A stretch of 64,000 bases of DNA from Butyribacter intestini (GTDB taxonomy: Bacteria; Bacillota; Clostridia; Lachnospirales; Lachnospiraceae). Below the pieces are notes generated by a model. That model was given only the letters and a program-made list of their open reading frames with translations. It was not told where the DNA came from and made no database searches. Each line of letters begins with the position of its first letter. The stretch's first letter is position 1. The stretch is from NCBI GenBank assembly GCA_001414325.1, contig LLKB01000005.1, positions 562,303-626,302 on the forward strand. The letters run 5' to 3'. The translations under genes were made by a program, and so were the position numbers. Shown here one piece after another: positions 17,402 through 28,200 of this stretch.

Positions 17402-18355
17402 TTAAAAATCGTCTTTTTCCGTCAAAAGTGCATTTGCCGCTTTCGAGAATATCTGAACGATTAATAATAATACAACTGAAACTGCTGCCGCATAACCCAT
17501 CTCGTATCTTAAGAAACCGTAATCTTCTATATGGTTTACAATAAGCTGTGCCGCATATCCGGGTGACGGATTACCGGTAAGCTGTGTAGATATAAGACCA
17601 TTCTGGAACGCATTTACGATTGCCATAACCGCTGCGAACAACATCTGAGGTTTCATCTGAGGAATTGTTATGTATATCATTTCCTGGAAACGATTCTTGA
17701 TTCCATCAATAGCTGCTGCTTCATAAAGTTCTTCATTTGAGTTTAAGATACCTGCTATCATTGAGAGGAAACCTACACCCATTGAAGACCATAGACCTAT
17801 GATAATAACTATAGGTAAAAGGTATTTTGTATTTACAAGCCATATGATAGGTTCGTCTATAAGACCGAGGTTCATAAGCCATGCATTCAAAAGACCTGTC
17901 TGGTCACCTGAGAAGATAACCTTCCAGAGAACTGTCATCGCAACACCTGCTGTCATACTCGGTGAGTATAAGATAAGGGCAAATATAGTTCTTGGAACTT
18001 TTGTAAGGTTACAAAGTGCCCATGCAAGCACGAAGGATAAAATATATCCTCCGATACCTACAACAACCGCATACAATACGGTATTTGGCAATACATACTG
18101 CATAAATACTTCATCACTTGTAATAAGTGTAATGTAATTCAAAAATCCTACAAATTTTGGGAACTGAATCGCATTAAAGTTTGTGAATGAAAGTACAACC
18201 GCTAATACTGTCGGAAGTAATATGAATACCACAAACATAAGAGCATATGGCAGCATAAAGAGATAACCGTTTGTGTTTGAATTTTCTCTTTTTCTAATGC
18301 CGGTTTTCTTCTTACCGGGCTTTCTAACTAATTTTTCTTTATTTTCGTTAGCCAT
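17402..18355 (-). CDS. Sugar ABC transporter permease, MalF type (second pair)
   Basis: 317-aa permease with a basic N-terminal tail, six predicted helices and an EAA loop ([21 protein letters not shown]). A longer frame begins at 18406, overlapping the binding-protein gene, but the ATG at 18355 (MANENKEK) fits better: GGAGGG lies 12 bases upstream and the extra 17 residues look non-native. It forms a heterodimer with the MalG-type protein that follows. Confidence 0.88.
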   Translation of the reverse strand: MANENKEKLVRKPGKKKTGIRKRENSNTNGYLFMLPYALMFVVFILLPTVLAVVLSFTNFNAIQFPKFVGFLNYITLITSDEVFMQYVLPNTVLYAVVVGIGGYILSFVLAWALCNLTKVPRTIFALILYSPSMTAGVAMTVLWKVIFSGDQTGLLNAWLMNLGLIDEPIIWLVNTKYLLPIVIIIGLWSSMGVGFLSMIAGILNSNEELYEAAAIDGIKNRFQEMIYITIPQMKPQMLFAAVMAIVNAFQNGLISTQLTGNPSPGYAAQLIVNHIEDYGFLRYEMGYAAAVSVVLLLIVQIFSKAANALLTEKDDF

Positions 18356-18380
18356 ATTCTTTCTCATCCCTCCGATTATA

Positions 18381-21300
18381 TTATTCGTCATCATCTGTTC
18401 TGCCAAGCAGTTTCTTTACAGATTCATAAGTCGGAATTTTATAATCTTTTATTACTTTGCCATCACTGTCACTATATCCGAATTCCTCAAGTTTTCTTTC
18501 AAACTCGTGGTTTACGGTCTTAACCGCTTTGTCTATACGCGTCTGCTCGTTATCACCGTTTACGGCAATATCATTAAATGTATTACTCATCTCTCGTTCG
18601 AGGAGATATGTACCCGGAACTCTCGCAACATCCTTAACATTCTTTGCTGTCTCTTCAACAATCTTCTTTGTATCAGAATTTATAGGAAGCTGTGCAAACG
18701 CTTTTGTATTTGCCGTAGGCCAGATATATTCACCACCATATGTAATCTGAATAGTCTGTCCAAACTCTGCCTGTGTCTCTGTTGAAGACCACCATTTAAC
18801 AAATTCCCATGCCTTTTTCTGTCTCTCAGAATTGCTCTTAAAGATAACACTGCTCTCAGCACATCCACAGACTGAACGGTCAATAGTTCCGTCTGATTTC
18901 TGAGTACCTGGGATAAGTGCAACTTTCCAAGAACTTGAAAGTTCAGGAGCTGCATTTGTAAGCATATTAAATGTTGCATAATCCGCAATTCCGATAGGCA
19001 TATCACCATTTCTGAAATGCTGATAGAAGTTATCAACATTGACAGGCATATTATAAACAGTAAACAAATCCGTAAGTTTTGTAAATCCGTTTACCGACTT
19101 CTCATTTCCGATTGCCGTGCCGTTGGCTGCCGTCTTAGCATAGAGTGAACCACCATTCTGCACGATAAGAGGTGTAGTACCATGGAAGTTTCTCATAAGA
19201 GTCATACCTGCTGTCGGATAATAGAAATTCAAACCTCTCATCTGAAGTTTTGGAAGCATATCTATTACATCATCCATAGTCTTCGGAATTTCAAGATTAA
19301 GTTTTTCAAGAACATCTGTCCTATAGAACAATACCCAGAAGTTCATTGTCTCCGGCATTGAATAAATACCATCATTTATTGAACCTGTCATAAAGAATCC
19401 CGGCTCATAACCATCTGTCGATTCTTTAAAATCATCATACTGTGCCATATTGACAAGTGCACCTCTGATACCAAGCTCATAAGGAATCGTGTAGTTGATA
19501 CCTGTCGCAACATCAGGTGCATTTCCCGATGAATTCGAAAGTACAAGTTTGTACTGGTCAGGCATGATACTTATATCAACATTGATTCCCGTCTTTGGTG
19601 TGAACTTTTCATCAATCATTTTCTGCATAATCTGCACATACTGGCTTGAACGGTTTACCCAGACCTGTATATGATCGCTGTTTGTATTCTTTGTTGAGTA
19701 AGCCTGGTCAGTAAATGATGCCACAAATCTTGAAATATTCATCGCACAAGACTTAAAAAAGCCCGGCTTCGATGGAAGTTTTGCTCCATCCTGATAAATG
19801 TAAATCCTGTCTATTGCAAGATCGTTTGCAATAAGGTTATCAATCGTTGTTGCAAGATAATGGTTTACTGAGTTTGAGCTTGTTGACAACTCGTCTATAC
19901 GATATGGAATCGAATCAGGACTGTCTGCAAGACTCTTCAACTGCTTTGCTGCGATAAGAAGCGATGACATAACAGCTACATTCTTGTCACTGTCGCTCCA
20001 CTTAACAGCACTCTTTTCAAGCTTTGTAAGTCTGTCTGAATAACTGTAAAGTGTCTTTTCCAGATTTGGAATATACTTTGAAAGCTTGAGGTCACGATAC
20101 TTATCAGCATTTGTACCGGCAACCTTTGTAATCTCAAGTGCAAGGTCATTTACATCTGACATTACTTCATCAATCTCTTCCATAATATATGAAATAGGAT
20201 TCATGCTTATGGTATAAGAAATCGTATGTTTTCCTGCTTCGAGATGTACACTTAAATCCTCACCTTTTGAATCCTGCATGGTAGCTGTTTTATACTTTGT
20301 AGTATAAGCCATGCTGTAATCTTTAAATGCACTGTTTGGAACTTTTCCATCGATTGCAACATCACAAAATACAGGGAAGTCTGTTTTTTCTGACTGACGA
20401 TAGTTTGCTGCAATCTTATAATTTCCGGCTGTCTTAACTTCAAATTCATATGTTACTTTCCGACCTGCCGTACTGAATGAATCAGAATCAAGCGTATTTA
20501 ACACCGTATCTTTAGCCTGATATGGATCAACACTTGTATCATACTCGGCAACGCCGTGAATAGCTGAATCATTTGTTGTCGTATAATCTTCACCCTGAAT
20601 CGTAATAAGTTCTTTTCCATCTGCTTTGTCAGAAGAACCTTTATATTCTTCAACAGCTGCAGGTGCCTCAAGGAAGATATTTCCTAAAAGGAAGTTTCCT
20701 TCGTCAACACTAAGTTCAATGGAATGTTTTCCTTTTGTAAGCTGAACTTTAAGCGGATCTGAATGGCGATAACTTGAATCCATCAGATATTTGTTTTCCC
20801 ACTGTATCTGCTTATTTGGAATTGTAACCGCTTCATTATCATATCTGTCATATGACGGTTCATCACTTAATTTCCAGGTTGTCTCAAACTCAAGACTTCG
20901 ACATTCGTAAAACGGATAATCTCCGTCTACTTTCATCTTCATTGAAACCGGAAGTATTGATTCATCATATGAAAGATAATCAAAATTCATATAATAAAGA
21001 CCGTCCTCCGGAACCTCAAAATCAAGTGTTACTTTTTTACCACTTGTCAAATCAAGAACTTTATTATTTTTTTCATAGCCTTTAACTTTAGTAGTAAGAT
21101 AACTTTTGCTGTTTCCCGTAACAGAACTGTCTACCGGTATCGAAACCGCTTCACCGGTATAATCAGACAATTTATATTTTTTGCTGATATTTGTATAAAT
21201 CGTTGATATTCTCTCACTGGAATACTCTTCAGATGTCACTGATGACTTACTGTCTGAATCCGAACTTTCAGTTTTTGAGCCTGATGTACTATCGTCACTT

Positions 21301-21407
21301 ACATCTTTCGCAAAACTTCTGAGAGTTGCAGACCCAAGTGCCATTGACACGATAAGTCCGACAGCAACTGTCTTTTTAAACTTACCTCCAATTTTTTTGT
21401 GCCGCAT
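18381..21407 (-). CDS. Multidomain extracellular solute-binding protein, no lipobox
   Basis: 1008 aa, first gene of the large operon. Residues 1-34 are a Sec-type signal peptide without a cysteine lipobox, then a Ser/Asp-rich linker. Two beta-sandwich, CBM-like domains follow (~85-250 and ~265-405, the second resembling carbohydrate-binding modules: [27 protein letters not shown]), then a helical region (~408-535). From ~577 there is a family 1 solute-binding fold ([30 protein letters not shown]). It is about twice the usual size. Without lipid anchor it may be held by its own glycan-binding modules or by the permeases. It has its own promoter (21476-21504). The binding-protein call is firm, the module assignment tentative. 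Confidence 0.8.
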   Translation of the reverse strand: MRHKKIGGKFKKTVAVGLIVSMALGSATLRSFAKDVSDDSTSGSKTESSDSDSKSSVTSEEYSSERISTIYTNISKKYKLSDYTGEAVSIPVDSSVTGNSKSYLTTKVKGYEKNNKVLDLTSGKKVTLDFEVPEDGLYYMNFDYLSYDESILPVSMKMKVDGDYPFYECRSLEFETTWKLSDEPSYDRYDNEAVTIPNKQIQWENKYLMDSSYRHSDPLKVQLTKGKHSIELSVDEGNFLLGNIFLEAPAAVEEYKGSSDKADGKELITIQGEDYTTTNDSAIHGVAEYDTSVDPYQAKDTVLNTLDSDSFSTAGRKVTYEFEVKTAGNYKIAANYRQSEKTDFPVFCDVAIDGKVPNSAFKDYSMAYTTKYKTATMQDSKGEDLSVHLEAGKHTISYTISMNPISYIMEEIDEVMSDVNDLALEITKVAGTNADKYRDLKLSKYIPNLEKTLYSYSDRLTKLEKSAVKWSDSDKNVAVMSSLLIAAKQLKSLADSPDSIPYRIDELSTSSNSVNHYLATTIDNLIANDLAIDRIYIYQDGAKLPSKPGFFKSCAMNISRFVASFTDQAYSTKNTNSDHIQVWVNRSSQYVQIMQKMIDEKFTPKTGINVDISIMPDQYKLVLSNSSGNAPDVATGINYTIPYELGIRGALVNMAQYDDFKESTDGYEPGFFMTGSINDGIYSMPETMNFWVLFYRTDVLEKLNLEIPKTMDDVIDMLPKLQMRGLNFYYPTAGMTLMRNFHGTTPLIVQNGGSLYAKTAANGTAIGNEKSVNGFTKLTDLFTVYNMPVNVDNFYQHFRNGDMPIGIADYATFNMLTNAAPELSSSWKVALIPGTQKSDGTIDRSVCGCAESSVIFKSNSERQKKAWEFVKWWSSTETQAEFGQTIQITYGGEYIWPTANTKAFAQLPINSDTKKIVEETAKNVKDVARVPGTYLLEREMSNTFNDIAVNGDNEQTRIDKAVKTVNHEFERKLEEFGYSDSDGKVIKDYKIPTYESVKKLLGRTDDDE

Positions 21408-21475
21408 AACTTCCTCCTTAAATTGTTTCTTGCTTAAGTATTTTTATATTTTCATAAATTACTTTAGTTTATTTT

Positions 21476-21517
21476 ATAATACTATGATTTTGAACAAAAG
21501 TCAATGCCAATCATAGT
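21476..21517 (-). promoter_or_regulatory. Promoter and candidate operator of the large transport operon
   Basis: On the minus strand TTGACT (21499-21504) and TATTAT (21476-21481) are 17 bases apart. A perfect 9-bp inverted repeat, ACTATGATT (21481-21489) and AATCATAGT (21509-21517), brackets the -35 box and is a good candidate operator. The rest of the 21408-21913 gap is very AT-rich without other clear features. Confidence 0.65.
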
Positions 21518-21835
21518 CAAATTGTTGTATATTTCTTTCACCTTGATAACAAATTTCAGCCACTTTTTAGCAATATGCACATAAAACCCACTTGACAACA
21601 GTACCATTCTTAATACACCTTGCACAATACAATTTCTAAATTTGTCCTAAAATAAAACATTTAGAAACAACTAAACAAAATTTGATTTATTTTACAATTA
21701 TCTCAATCATAAAATTTCAATAAACTTTTTTATACTAAAAATAATTTTTATTATAAAAAATCATGAAAAAAGATATATATATTCTGATATTTTAAAACGC
21801 ATTTTCATTATATGCCAAATTTGTTTACCGCCAAA

Positions 21836-21866
21836 AAAATTCCGGATATATCTCATCCGGAATTTT
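21836..21866 (-). terminator. Terminator of the GH43 lipoprotein / small membrane protein operon
   Basis: A 12-bp stem (aaaattccggat with atccggaatttt) followed by seven U in the minus direction, 48 bases beyond the stop codon of the small membrane protein. Confidence 0.85.
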
Positions 21867-21879
21867 GAATTCATTAATT

Positions 21880-21894
21880 GTAACAGTTAAGCCA
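21880..21894 (+). mobile_element. Solo end of the IS66-like MITE
   Basis: GTAACAGTTAAGCC matches the MITE left end with one mismatch; the following bases (ataacata) resemble the left module weakly. No right end is present. It is a relic or a one-ended fragment. Confidence 0.45.
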
Positions 21895-21913
21895 TAACAT
21901 AAGCCCTCTACGC

Positions 21914-22159
21914 TCATCTCACCCATTTCTTAATCTGAAATCCGAGATAAACCACCGAAGTTATTATCATAAGTACAAATGAATATTTTAGTATGGAGTC
22001 AAATGTTACATGCCATACATTGAGAAGCACAAGTGAAGCAATCAGAAGCACCACCAGCCAATAGCCAAAAGATGCCGCTGTCACAAACACCCACGCAGCC
22101 ACGCTCTTACTCACATCTATTATCTGTCGTTTCAACTTTGCATCAATTTTCTTTGCCAT
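21914..22159 (-). CDS. Small membrane protein, two predicted helices
   Basis: 81 aa. A basic N-terminus is followed by two hydrophobic segments (AAWVFVTAASFGYWLVVLLIASLVLL and ILKYSFVLMIITSVVYLGF) and a basic end (KKWVR). No family was recognised. GGAGGAAAGGCAG precedes the ATG, and the gene starts 20 bases after the GH43 lipoprotein gene, so it is part of that operon. It could be an accessory to surface arabinan processing, but this is only context. Confidence 0.7.
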   Translation of the reverse strand: MAKKIDAKLKRQIIDVSKSVAAWVFVTAASFGYWLVVLLIASLVLLNVWHVTFDSILKYSFVLMIITSVVYLGFQIKKWVR

Positions 22160-22179
22160 CTGCCTTTCCTCCGTTGCTT

Positions 22180-23811
22180 CTATTTATAATACTTTACTCC
22201 CCAAAGGCTCTTATTCTTACCTACCGCTGAGAATGTCATACACTTTGTGCCTGCCTCATCTTTCATATCACAGAACACGCCCTTAAACTCTTCGTCGTCA
22301 TACTTTATCGTAACATAGTATGTACCATCCTTAACAGTCCATATCCCTTTTATGTCTTTTCCAAACACACTGCCCTTATCAGTAAAGATAAGTTTAAACG
22401 GCTTTGCTATCTCACCGTCTACCGTTGTGTCCTGGTCTACAACATAATAATCTCCGATAATCTTTTCATTATCATAACCTTTTTCAGAAACCGTCTCGCC
22501 GTCTGTCGCATAAGGCAGCATACATGGCCAGCCGTCTTCATTAAGAAGATACTGATGCACTCTCGGCTCATGAGCCTCTGTTCCATCATCAAATCTTGTA
22601 TGGTTTACGATATATCTCTTTCCATCACTATCTATAAGTGCTGAGTTATGCCCCGTTGCCTTATATGCCTTTTCAAGACTAGGGAGCATATAGTTTCCTG
22701 AAAGTTTAAGACCAAAAAATGATTCATCACCTGAGTCCGGCTTTGGTGTATTTCCTTTCATATCCACATAAGGTCCGTCAACTTTCTTTGAGCGGAAAGC
22801 TCTTATCTGATAACCGCCGTCACTTGTAAGTGAACCATACGATACAAACAGATAATAATAACCGGCTTCTTTATCATACTCAATCCACGGTCCCTCTATC
22901 GCTACATGACCGCCGCCGATAAGTCTCTTTCCAAAATATGCGTCAACATTATTTTTCTCATCAGCTTTAGGATGAATGACTTTCCCCGTATTCTCATCAA
23001 TCTCAAGCAGGAAGATACCGCCTGACCATGAGCCGTAGACCATCCACATCTTTCCGTCCTCATCATAAAATGTAGTAGGGTCGATGGCATTAGGACACTC
23101 ATTATAATTGTATTCCTCAAAGTCGCCACCGTTACTTGTTATGTAATGTTTCTTTGCATAATCTTCAGTCACATAATCACAGACATCCGTATCCTTAAGA
23201 GTATCCGAAGTAAATCCCGAATAGATAAGAGCACCTTTCCACTCAAACGGTCCCTCCGGAGAATCAGAAGTTCCATAGCACAGATTTGATGCATTCCATG
23301 TTGATGATGTGCAATAATACATGAAATATTTCTTTAACTTCTTATTATATACAACATCAGGTGCCCATACATGAGTTCCATTGTCATCAGTAGGAATAGC
23401 ACTGAACGCTCCACCTGAATACTTAAACGCTTTCTCATTTGTCAACAGGTTTTTATATACCTGATTGTCCGTTGTGTATCCGTCACCGATACTTGTCCAG
23501 TTTCTAAGATCAGTTGACTTTGCAGTAGACATATGCGAGCCATAAATATAATATGTATCATCAACCTTTAATATAGAAGGATCATGGACACTTACACCTG
23601 CATCTATGGATGCCTTTTTTATGCCGTCATATTTCACCGTATAATCAGGCTTTAATTCTTTTTCCTCTTTTTCAAGTGCTTTCATATCAATCTTTCCTCC
23701 GTTTGATGTCGATGAATTTTTTGAACTGCTGCAGCCACCTGCCAATATTGCGGTACTGCATATAGCTATGCAAGTACCTAAGCTCACAAGCTTTTTACTT
23801 AAATTTCTCAT
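22180..23811 (-). CDS. Surface GH43 lipoprotein, arabinan endo-1,5-arabinosidase-like
   Basis: 543 aa. The lipoprotein signal peptide has its cysteine at residue 27 (ILAGG-C), then a Ser/Lys linker. The GH43 propeller carries the three acids Asp77 (VHDPSI), Asp244 (NAIDPTTF) and Glu306 (AIEGPW). The extended loops and the C-terminal beta domain (~450-543, YYVVDQDTT ... GKNKSLWGVKYYK) resemble endo-arabinanases of the GH43_4/5 type. Predicted role: cut arabinan at the cell surface to make oligomers for the importers encoded beside it. Exo activity or a different arabinan specificity cannot be excluded. GGAGG precedes the ATG. Confidence 0.85.
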   Translation of the reverse strand: MRNLSKKLVSLGTCIAICSTAILAGGCSSSKNSSTSNGGKIDMKALEKEEKELKPDYTVKYDGIKKASIDAGVSVHDPSILKVDDTYYIYGSHMSTAKSTDLRNWTSIGDGYTTDNQVYKNLLTNEKAFKYSGGAFSAIPTDDNGTHVWAPDVVYNKKLKKYFMYYCTSSTWNASNLCYGTSDSPEGPFEWKGALIYSGFTSDTLKDTDVCDYVTEDYAKKHYITSNGGDFEEYNYNECPNAIDPTTFYDEDGKMWMVYGSWSGGIFLLEIDENTGKVIHPKADEKNNVDAYFGKRLIGGGHVAIEGPWIEYDKEAGYYYLFVSYGSLTSDGGYQIRAFRSKKVDGPYVDMKGNTPKPDSGDESFFGLKLSGNYMLPSLEKAYKATGHNSALIDSDGKRYIVNHTRFDDGTEAHEPRVHQYLLNEDGWPCMLPYATDGETVSEKGYDNEKIIGDYYVVDQDTTVDGEIAKPFKLIFTDKGSVFGKDIKGIWTVKDGTYYVTIKYDDEEFKGVFCDMKDEAGTKCMTFSAVGKNKSLWGVKYYK

Positions 23812-24019
23812 ACTTACCTCCGATAAAAAATCTCCAAAATCGTGTACCTTTTCTGCATATTTTAGTTTTTCATCTTTTTCTTTTCCACTTCTGTACTGTC
23901 ATCCGTGGATAATTGTTATATTTGACAAAAGCTTAAAATAATTTACACTTTTATATAGTTAAATATAACAAACATCTGACTGAAAAGCAAGTGAAAAATG
24001 TAAATGAACACAACAAAAT

Positions 24020-24096
24020 GTAACATTCAAGCCTTCCATTTATTACATTCATAAACCTGCCGGTAAACTGTAAGCCGCTGCTGTACAGCAGACTTA
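24020..24096 (-). mobile_element. MITE right-half fragment (inverted)
   Basis: Read on the minus strand it matches the right module of the IS66-like MITE: GCTGTACAGCAGCGGC..., GGCAGGTTTATGAATG, ending AAGGCTTGAATGTTAC. The left half is missing. It abuts the stop codon of the BMP-type gene. Confidence 0.65.
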
Positions 24097-25299
24097 TCAC
24101 TCCTCTTTCATTTTTTCAATAGTGATAACATCGTCAAGAACATAGCTAAAAGACGGTGACGATGAATTTGCATTTTCTTTATACGGAGTATTAAGATTTA
24201 TCTTATCATTCCGGTCAAATACACTTACACCGGTAAAAGGACCTGAAAACACTTCCAGTTTTCCCTTTTCAATTTTTTCTATAGTGTCCTCCACCATCTC
24301 CTTTGTTCCTTTTGGCACTATTGCTTCGTTTATATCAAGTATCCTTACCCAGCCTTTATCAATCCCTGCCATGGCATCCTGCTTATAGGTACGGCCGTCA
24401 ATACATTCTTCTATCTTTTTATCATGCAATAAAGCATATACCGACTGCTCAAAATAGCTTGAATAATCCACACAGCAGCTTACAAGCGATCTTGTCGGTG
24501 CAATATCTGTCATACTCTGATTGTACCCTACATGATATACCGGTATATCCCTCTGAGCATTTTCACATATAGCTGCCGGTCCGACCGTATCTGAATGTTG
24601 TGATATAACAACACAATCCTCATCAACCAGCTCTTTTGCCGCCTGTTTTTCCGTAGAATAGCTCGACCAGGTATTTGTGTACTTCACTGTCATGACAGCT
24701 TCCGGTACTACTGACCTGACACCGAGATAAAATGATGTATATCCCGATATTACTTCCGGCAGCGGAAATGCCGCCACATAACCGACTTTTGCCTGCTCCT
24801 TTGTAATAATATTTTCATCTATCATCTGCTTTATCTTCATTCCGGCTACTTTTCCACACACATATCTGCCCTGATATATCTCTCCAAAACAGTTATGATA
24901 ATTTGACAAAACCGGCTTTTCATTTGCATTATCTCCTGTAGGTACGCAGAATTGTATATTCGGATATTTTTTTGCCACTGCCTTGACATCCGGTCCATAA
25001 CCATAGCTCGCCGCAATTATATAATCACACCCACCGTCGATAAGCTCCTGCAAAGGTTTTTCAATCTGCCCCTCTGTCACATTGTATGTCGTAACACATT
25101 CTATCCGGTCACCATACACCTCCTTGATATGATTTCTTGCCTTTATAAAATTGTTTGTATAAGGTGTAATCTCATCACCTACAAAAATAAAACCAACCTT
25201 AATATGTTTTTCTTCCGTTTTTGTAAGATTATGTATTCCAAACAAACATAAAGTCATGACAATACAGGTTATCAGGCATAATGCGTATCTTTTTTTCAT
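24097..25299 (-). CDS. BMP-family (PnrA/Med-like) binding protein
   Basis: 400 aa, N-terminal hydrophobic segment (CLITCIVMTLCLFGI) and a periplasmic-binding fold of the BMP family: VGFIFVGDEITPYTNNFIKAR at the start, DYIIAASYGYGP, VGYVAAFPLPEVISGY, SQHSDTVGPAAICENA. Such proteins usually bind nucleosides, purines or related small molecules for ABC importers. There is no clear lipobox and no importer genes nearby. It is translationally coupled (ATGA overlap at 25296-25299) to the HD-GYP membrane protein, which suggests that the ligand-loaded protein may signal to that receptor rather than feed a transporter. The family is clear, the ligand unknown. Confidence 0.8.
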   Translation of the reverse strand: MKKRYALCLITCIVMTLCLFGIHNLTKTEEKHIKVGFIFVGDEITPYTNNFIKARNHIKEVYGDRIECVTTYNVTEGQIEKPLQELIDGGCDYIIAASYGYGPDVKAVAKKYPNIQFCVPTGDNANEKPVLSNYHNCFGEIYQGRYVCGKVAGMKIKQMIDENIITKEQAKVGYVAAFPLPEVISGYTSFYLGVRSVVPEAVMTVKYTNTWSSYSTEKQAAKELVDEDCVVISQHSDTVGPAAICENAQRDIPVYHVGYNQSMTDIAPTRSLVSCCVDYSSYFEQSVYALLHDKKIEECIDGRTYKQDAMAGIDKGWVRILDINEAIVPKGTKEMVEDTIEKIEKGKLEVFSGPFTGVSVFDRNDKINLNTPYKENANSSSPSFSYVLDDVITIEKMKEE

Positions 25300-28200
25300 T
25301 CTTCCGTTTCTCCTTTTGATCTTGCGTATAAACTTTCCACATCAATGATACCTTCATCCATAAGTGACAACATTATCTTAACCAGTTTCGGGTCAAACTG
25401 TGTACCACTGCAGCGTTTTAATTCGTTTGTCACATAATCAATGTCAAGCTGCTTTCGATATACACGGTTTGCCGTCATCGCATCAAACGCATCCGCAATA
25501 CCGATAATGCGTGCTTCAATAGGAATATCCTCACCTTTTAGTCCGTAACAGTAACCTGTCCCGTCATACTTTTCATGATGATACAATGCTCCTATATTTA
25601 CATTATCTATCAGCGTGAAATCCTTTAATATATCAGCACCCAGCGTTACATGAGTTTTCATTATCTTATATTCTTCATCTGTGAGTTTCGCCGGCTTATT
25701 TAATATCGCATCAGGTATTCCAATCTTTCCTATATCATGAAGTAACGCCATCTTGCGGAGATTTTCACATTTTTCATCAGAAAAACCAAGTCTTTTTGCT
25801 ATCGCAACCGAATACTCTGATACCCTGTATGAATGTTGACTTGTATTGGAGTCTTTTGCATCAACGGTGCGTGCGATTGAGAGAATCGTTTCATTGCTCA
25901 TCTTAATCTGTTTCTTTGCATATTCGAGTTCGAGCTTCTGTTTAAGCATTGTCCTCTGCATACAGGTTCTCGTAATAAACCATGTAAGCCATATAAGCAC
26001 AAGCCCTGCTATGATACAGATATAAAGCCTGAACCACCAATATTGATACATTTCATTCTCTTTATCAATAATATAACTTCCTGATTCTATAACATTTCCA
26101 TCATAGCCGTCTAAAATTGATATTTTAAACACATATCTTCCGGTTTTTAAATCAGTATATGTTATCTTATTAAACTCACTTAACAGACAGGTTCGCCTCT
26201 TTGTGTCGTGTCCTTCTAACTTAACACTTATATACGGATCTTTCACAGAATAATTTAATATCTCCGGTGCAAATGTAATCTGTCTTGAATCTGCCGACAT
26301 CTTTAATGTATCTATACGGTCTATTGCCACCTTTGCGCCATCAATCTCAACATAATTCATAATCATACGGTATGAATCATCACCCTTACTGCCGTCTGAC
26401 ATATTTACCTTTACCACACCTGTATCACAGCAAAGATACAAAGCACCACTTTCCCTGCATGGCCATGAATTTGCAACCAGTGATGCTCTAAGACCATGTT
26501 TTGAATTTATCAGCAGATAATCACTTCTCACATTTTTAATCAGTTCCTTTATCTTTGCCTCATAGATTCCCGCACTGCCAAGCACCCAGCAGATTCCATT
26601 CTTATTGCATACTATATCATAATTATTGCTGTACGGAAATTTATCAAGACTCTTTACCTTACCGTCTTTAGACATATAACAAAGACCATTGCTTGTAACA
26701 ATAAACATTCCGCCATAGACCGTCTCACTAACCATACGCAAAACTACATCCGATGACAATCCGTCTTTTTTTGTTATCTGCGTCACTTTGCCGTTTTTGT
26801 CAATTTTAGTTATTCCGCCACCATCCGAACCAACATAACACGCGTCTTTATGCTCCAGCAGACATAACGACTTTTCATTGAGCATACCATCCTTTGAGTC
26901 AAGAACATTTACAACTCTGTCCCCCGACATAATTGCAACGCCGTAATCTCCTGCAATCATAATCCTGCCATCACTACATTCGATTATATTTCTAAACCGC
27001 ATCCCCGGTATTCCCTGTTTATCAGTGAAATTTTTAATGTCATACCCGCCATTTTTATTTATTGTAACTTTATATATTCCCATTTCTGTTGTGGCTATCC
27101 ACAATGTATTTTTGCTGTCTGCTTTCAAACATCTTATCCTGACATTTTGAAGCCTTTTTGTAAGCTGATTACTTACTTTTTTTCTTCCCTTAACAGCGAC
27201 CAGACCGTCATCGGTACCGCAAAAAAGTATGCCGTCCCACTTTTCCGTAGAATTTACAACCGCCGTCATACCAATATTTTGAAATACCTCCTCAAACGAG
27301 GACTTACACATTTCAAGAAGTCCTAGTCTTGACGAACTAAACCATAAATTTCCCTGATAATCAACAAGCATACTGTCAATCGAACTGTTAAAATTGTTTG
27401 TATTTATCTTGTGATAACTGCCGTTTTTACCCAGAACTGCCACACCTGTATCTGAGCACACAAACATCTTATCATTATCCGCCTGATAAAAGTAATTTAT
27501 AGATTCAAAACCACTTATCCTGATTTTATCTTTAAGTTTAAGCTTTTTTGATTCCATATCAAATATGTATATCGAATTTCCGGTCGTACCAATATATAAC
27601 TGACCGGCTTTTGAAAAACAAACTTCATTGCAATCCTTAAATTTTCTGACAGCTTTCGGAGTATTTATAAGTTTGCCATCACTTATCCAAAACATTTCTC
27701 CCCTCTCAGTTACACCGGCAACATTTCCATTATCATCAGCAGTCATTGACACCACATTTTTTATGTTTTTAAATGTTTTTGTCACCTTGACTCCTCCGCT
27801 AAGAGATACTACCGATAATGCCTCTGAAGTTCCAATATAATAATTTCCATGTGAATCACATACTATCTTCTTTACTGAATTTGAAAGAAGTCCGTTTTGG
27901 TCATCCACCACATTAACGGCATCCTCATTGATAAAAATAGTAACACCATTATCATTGGTTCCAACCCACAATCTTCCCTCTTCATCAACATACAGGCAAT
28001 TTACACTTTTGACCGAACTAATATCCTGAAAACAGACAAATTTCACTCCATCATACTTAAAAAGCCCCGCATAAGTGCCTATCCAAAGCTTTCCATCCTT
28101 TGTCTGGGCTATATCATTAGCCTCACCTGATAAAAGCCCTTCATCCTTTGAATACTGCGTCTGTATATAGGAATTGTATTCCGAATTATTATTTTCTGAA

